Source: JAVBOP01 sp031550405 (lineage in GTDB: Bacteria; Bacteroidota; Ignavibacteria; Kapaibacteriales; UBA2268). From it: a stretch of DNA of 5,543 nt. The stretch is taken from positions 1 through 5,543 of the forward strand of contig JAVBOP010000012.1 in the NCBI GenBank assembly GCA_031550405.1, read 5' to 3'. Position 1 is the stretch's first letter. Every line of letters begins with the position of its first letter. Position numbers and translations under genes: made by a program. Under the pieces are notes generated by a model that made no database searches, was not told where the DNA came from, and was given only the letters and a program-made list of their open reading frames with translations. This document shows positions 4,984-5,543 of this stretch, piece after piece.

Positions 4984-5271
4984 TCAGCCCGATATATTCT
5001 GTCGGGCTTTTTTTTGTGTGGCGTGGTTTAAGAGCAACACAACCTGCGAAGTCTTTGAAAAATGGTATAGTTGCTTCAAGTTCTCTTGCTGGCTGTCCGC
5101 AAAATTTATCTCCACTTCCGCAGAAATCGCATGAATATCATAAGCGGATTGCTTGTCTGGAAATTCAACGCCTTTCAAGTTATTGAGTGGATTTTTCTTG
5201 TCAAAAAACGTCATGCGTCCTATCGTTTCATCCGCACCAATCACAGCCTTCGGCTGATTTTCAACGCTCAC
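4984..5271 (-). CDS. Small unknown protein, GTG start, uncertain 3' end (95 aa)
   Basis: This is an open frame of 95 codons beginning at GTG 5271, four codons after an in-frame TAA. The next Met is residue 20 (RMTFFDKKNPLNN). The central part (DKKNPLNNLKGVEFPDKQSAYDIHAISAEVEINFADSQQENLKQLYHF, about residues 24-71) looks like a normal folded protein, while the last 25 or so residues look less natural because they read through the reverse complement of the plus-strand terminator (4986-5015). A competing minus-strand frame is open from 5137 to 4955, so a frameshift near 5060-5130 is possible. The GTG lies inside a strong hairpin. No family, signal peptide or membrane segment is recognised. Its direction and spacing suggest that it belongs with the gene at 5306-5542. 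Confidence 0.5.
   Translation of the reverse strand: MSVENQPKAVIGADETIGRMTFFDKKNPLNNLKGVEFPDKQSAYDIHAISAEVEINFADSQQENLKQLYHFSKTSQVVLLLNHATQKKARQNISG
4986..5015 (+). terminator. Intrinsic terminator of the secreted-protein gene
   Basis: AGCCCGA (4986-4992) pairs with TCGGGCT (5002-5008) across a 9-nt loop, followed by eight T (5008-5015). It begins 27 nt after the stop codon of the plus-strand gene, a standard rho-independent layout. On the minus strand the stem is followed by GAAATATTTTT, so weak leftward termination is also possible. Confidence 0.85.
5244..5256. repeat. Small hairpin CAGCC-TTC-GGCTG
   Basis: This is a perfect 5-bp stem with a 3-nt loop, lying inside the first codons of the minus-strand 95-aa frame and only 6 nt from the larger hairpin at 5263-5285. 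On the plus strand it is followed by ATTTT, giving it a weak terminator look. Confidence 0.4.
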
Positions 5272-5285
5272 TTTTTGTGAGCGTT
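5263..5285. repeat. Perfect 9-bp hairpin covering the GTG start
   Basis: AACGCTCAC (5263-5271) pairs perfectly with GTGAGCGTT (5277-5285) around a TTTTT loop. The putative GTG start of the minus-strand 95-aa frame (5271-5269) is inside the stem. No T-run follows in either direction, so a terminator is unlikely. It could limit translation of the downstream gene or mark a processing site between the two genes. Confidence 0.65.
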
Positions 5286-5305
5286 AGCAGGGTGCAGGCT
5301 CCGCA

Positions 5306-5542
5306 CTATGCTCCGATTGCGGTAATAGACGTGCCAAATAAAGAAATTATAATATAATTTGCTCCTTCTGTATCTTTGTCAGCCCCTGGTATTCCAAGCT
5401 TTAGCGTTGCACTCGTCTTGTAGCCCGGCGCCGATTCAAGCACAATGTGGAAACTGCCTCCCTGACTAATCTTCAGCATCAACTCTTCTGGGAACTCGAA
5501 ACCATCACGAATTTTGCGGGCGCGGTATTGATTGCCTGCCAT
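5306..5542 (-). CDS. Small unknown protein, possibly phage structural (78 aa)
   Basis: The frame begins with ATG one base inside the right edge, so an upstream extension or ribosome binding site cannot be judged. The sequence is MAGNQYRARKIRDGFEFPEE, then a predicted beta-rich region with alternating polar and hydrophobic residues (LMLKISQGGSFHIVLE, TSATLKLGIPG, NYIIISLFGTSITAIGA). There is no signal peptide or membrane helix; the C-terminal IIISLFG is short and strand-like. Strand-rich folding and co-direction with the left-hand genes are compatible with a small phage virion protein, but I recognise no family. The stop lies 34 nt before the GTG of the next frame, with a hairpin between them. 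Confidence 0.58.
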   Translation of the reverse strand: MAGNQYRARKIRDGFEFPEELMLKISQGGSFHIVLESAPGYKTSATLKLGIPGADKDTEGANYIIISLFGTSITAIGA

Positions 5543-5543
5543 T

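Noticed and set aside
4955..5310. Diversity-generating retroelement variable region or phage attachment site suggested by the clustered hairpins
   Set aside because: No reverse transcriptase, template repeat, integrase or tRNA is present, and no direct repeat pair was seen in the window.

Overview
The window looks like part of a prophage or phage-derived region in a member of the Bacteroidota/FCB group, carrying one gene of a different kind. Three things point to that host group. The only plus-strand gene ends in a domain resembling a type IX secretion (T9SS) sorting domain. Almost every minus-strand gene lacks a Shine-Dalgarno sequence and has an A/T-rich leader. The endolysin carries its own Sec signal peptide. 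A genus cannot be named from the sequence; Bacteroidota, Ignavibacteria and Kapabacteria all remain possible.

Layout, in the direction of minus-strand transcription (right to left): two small genes of unknown function (5542-5306 and 5271-4984) separated by strong hairpins; a plus-strand secreted protein gene (4140-4958) with its own ribosome binding site and intrinsic terminator (4986-5015); an AT-rich gap of about 475 bases (3665-4139) with inverted repeats but no convincing gene; then a tightly packed minus-strand module running to the left edge. That module contains a coiled-coil protein with a problem start (3664-3063), a 104-aa unknown protein (3081-2767), a one-TM coiled-coil protein resembling BhlA-type holins (2765-2451), a three-TM holin candidate (2429-1992), a signal-peptide CHAP endolysin (2119-1487), a 63-aa small protein (1317-1126), a tail-fibre-like protein (1050-382) and a second tail-fibre-like protein cut by the window edge (379-1).

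The minus-strand module reads as a lysis cassette followed by tail-fibre or adaptor genes. The endolysin would be exported by Sec and cleave peptidoglycan. One or both small membrane proteins would time lysis by disrupting the membrane, and the two fibre-like proteins would sit at the tail tip. The plus-strand gene breaks this direction and may be a lysogenic-conversion (moron) gene or a host gene at a junction.

The points most worth checking are: a 128-nt out-of-frame overlap in which the endolysin signal peptide is encoded inside the tail of the holin candidate; a coiled-coil gene whose open frame has no usable start but is joined to an upstream ATG by a correctly phased T TTT TTG slippery heptamer; and a possible antisense small RNA with a plus-oriented terminator in the gap after the endolysin gene. 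No tRNA, rRNA, CRISPR array, transposase or integrase was seen.
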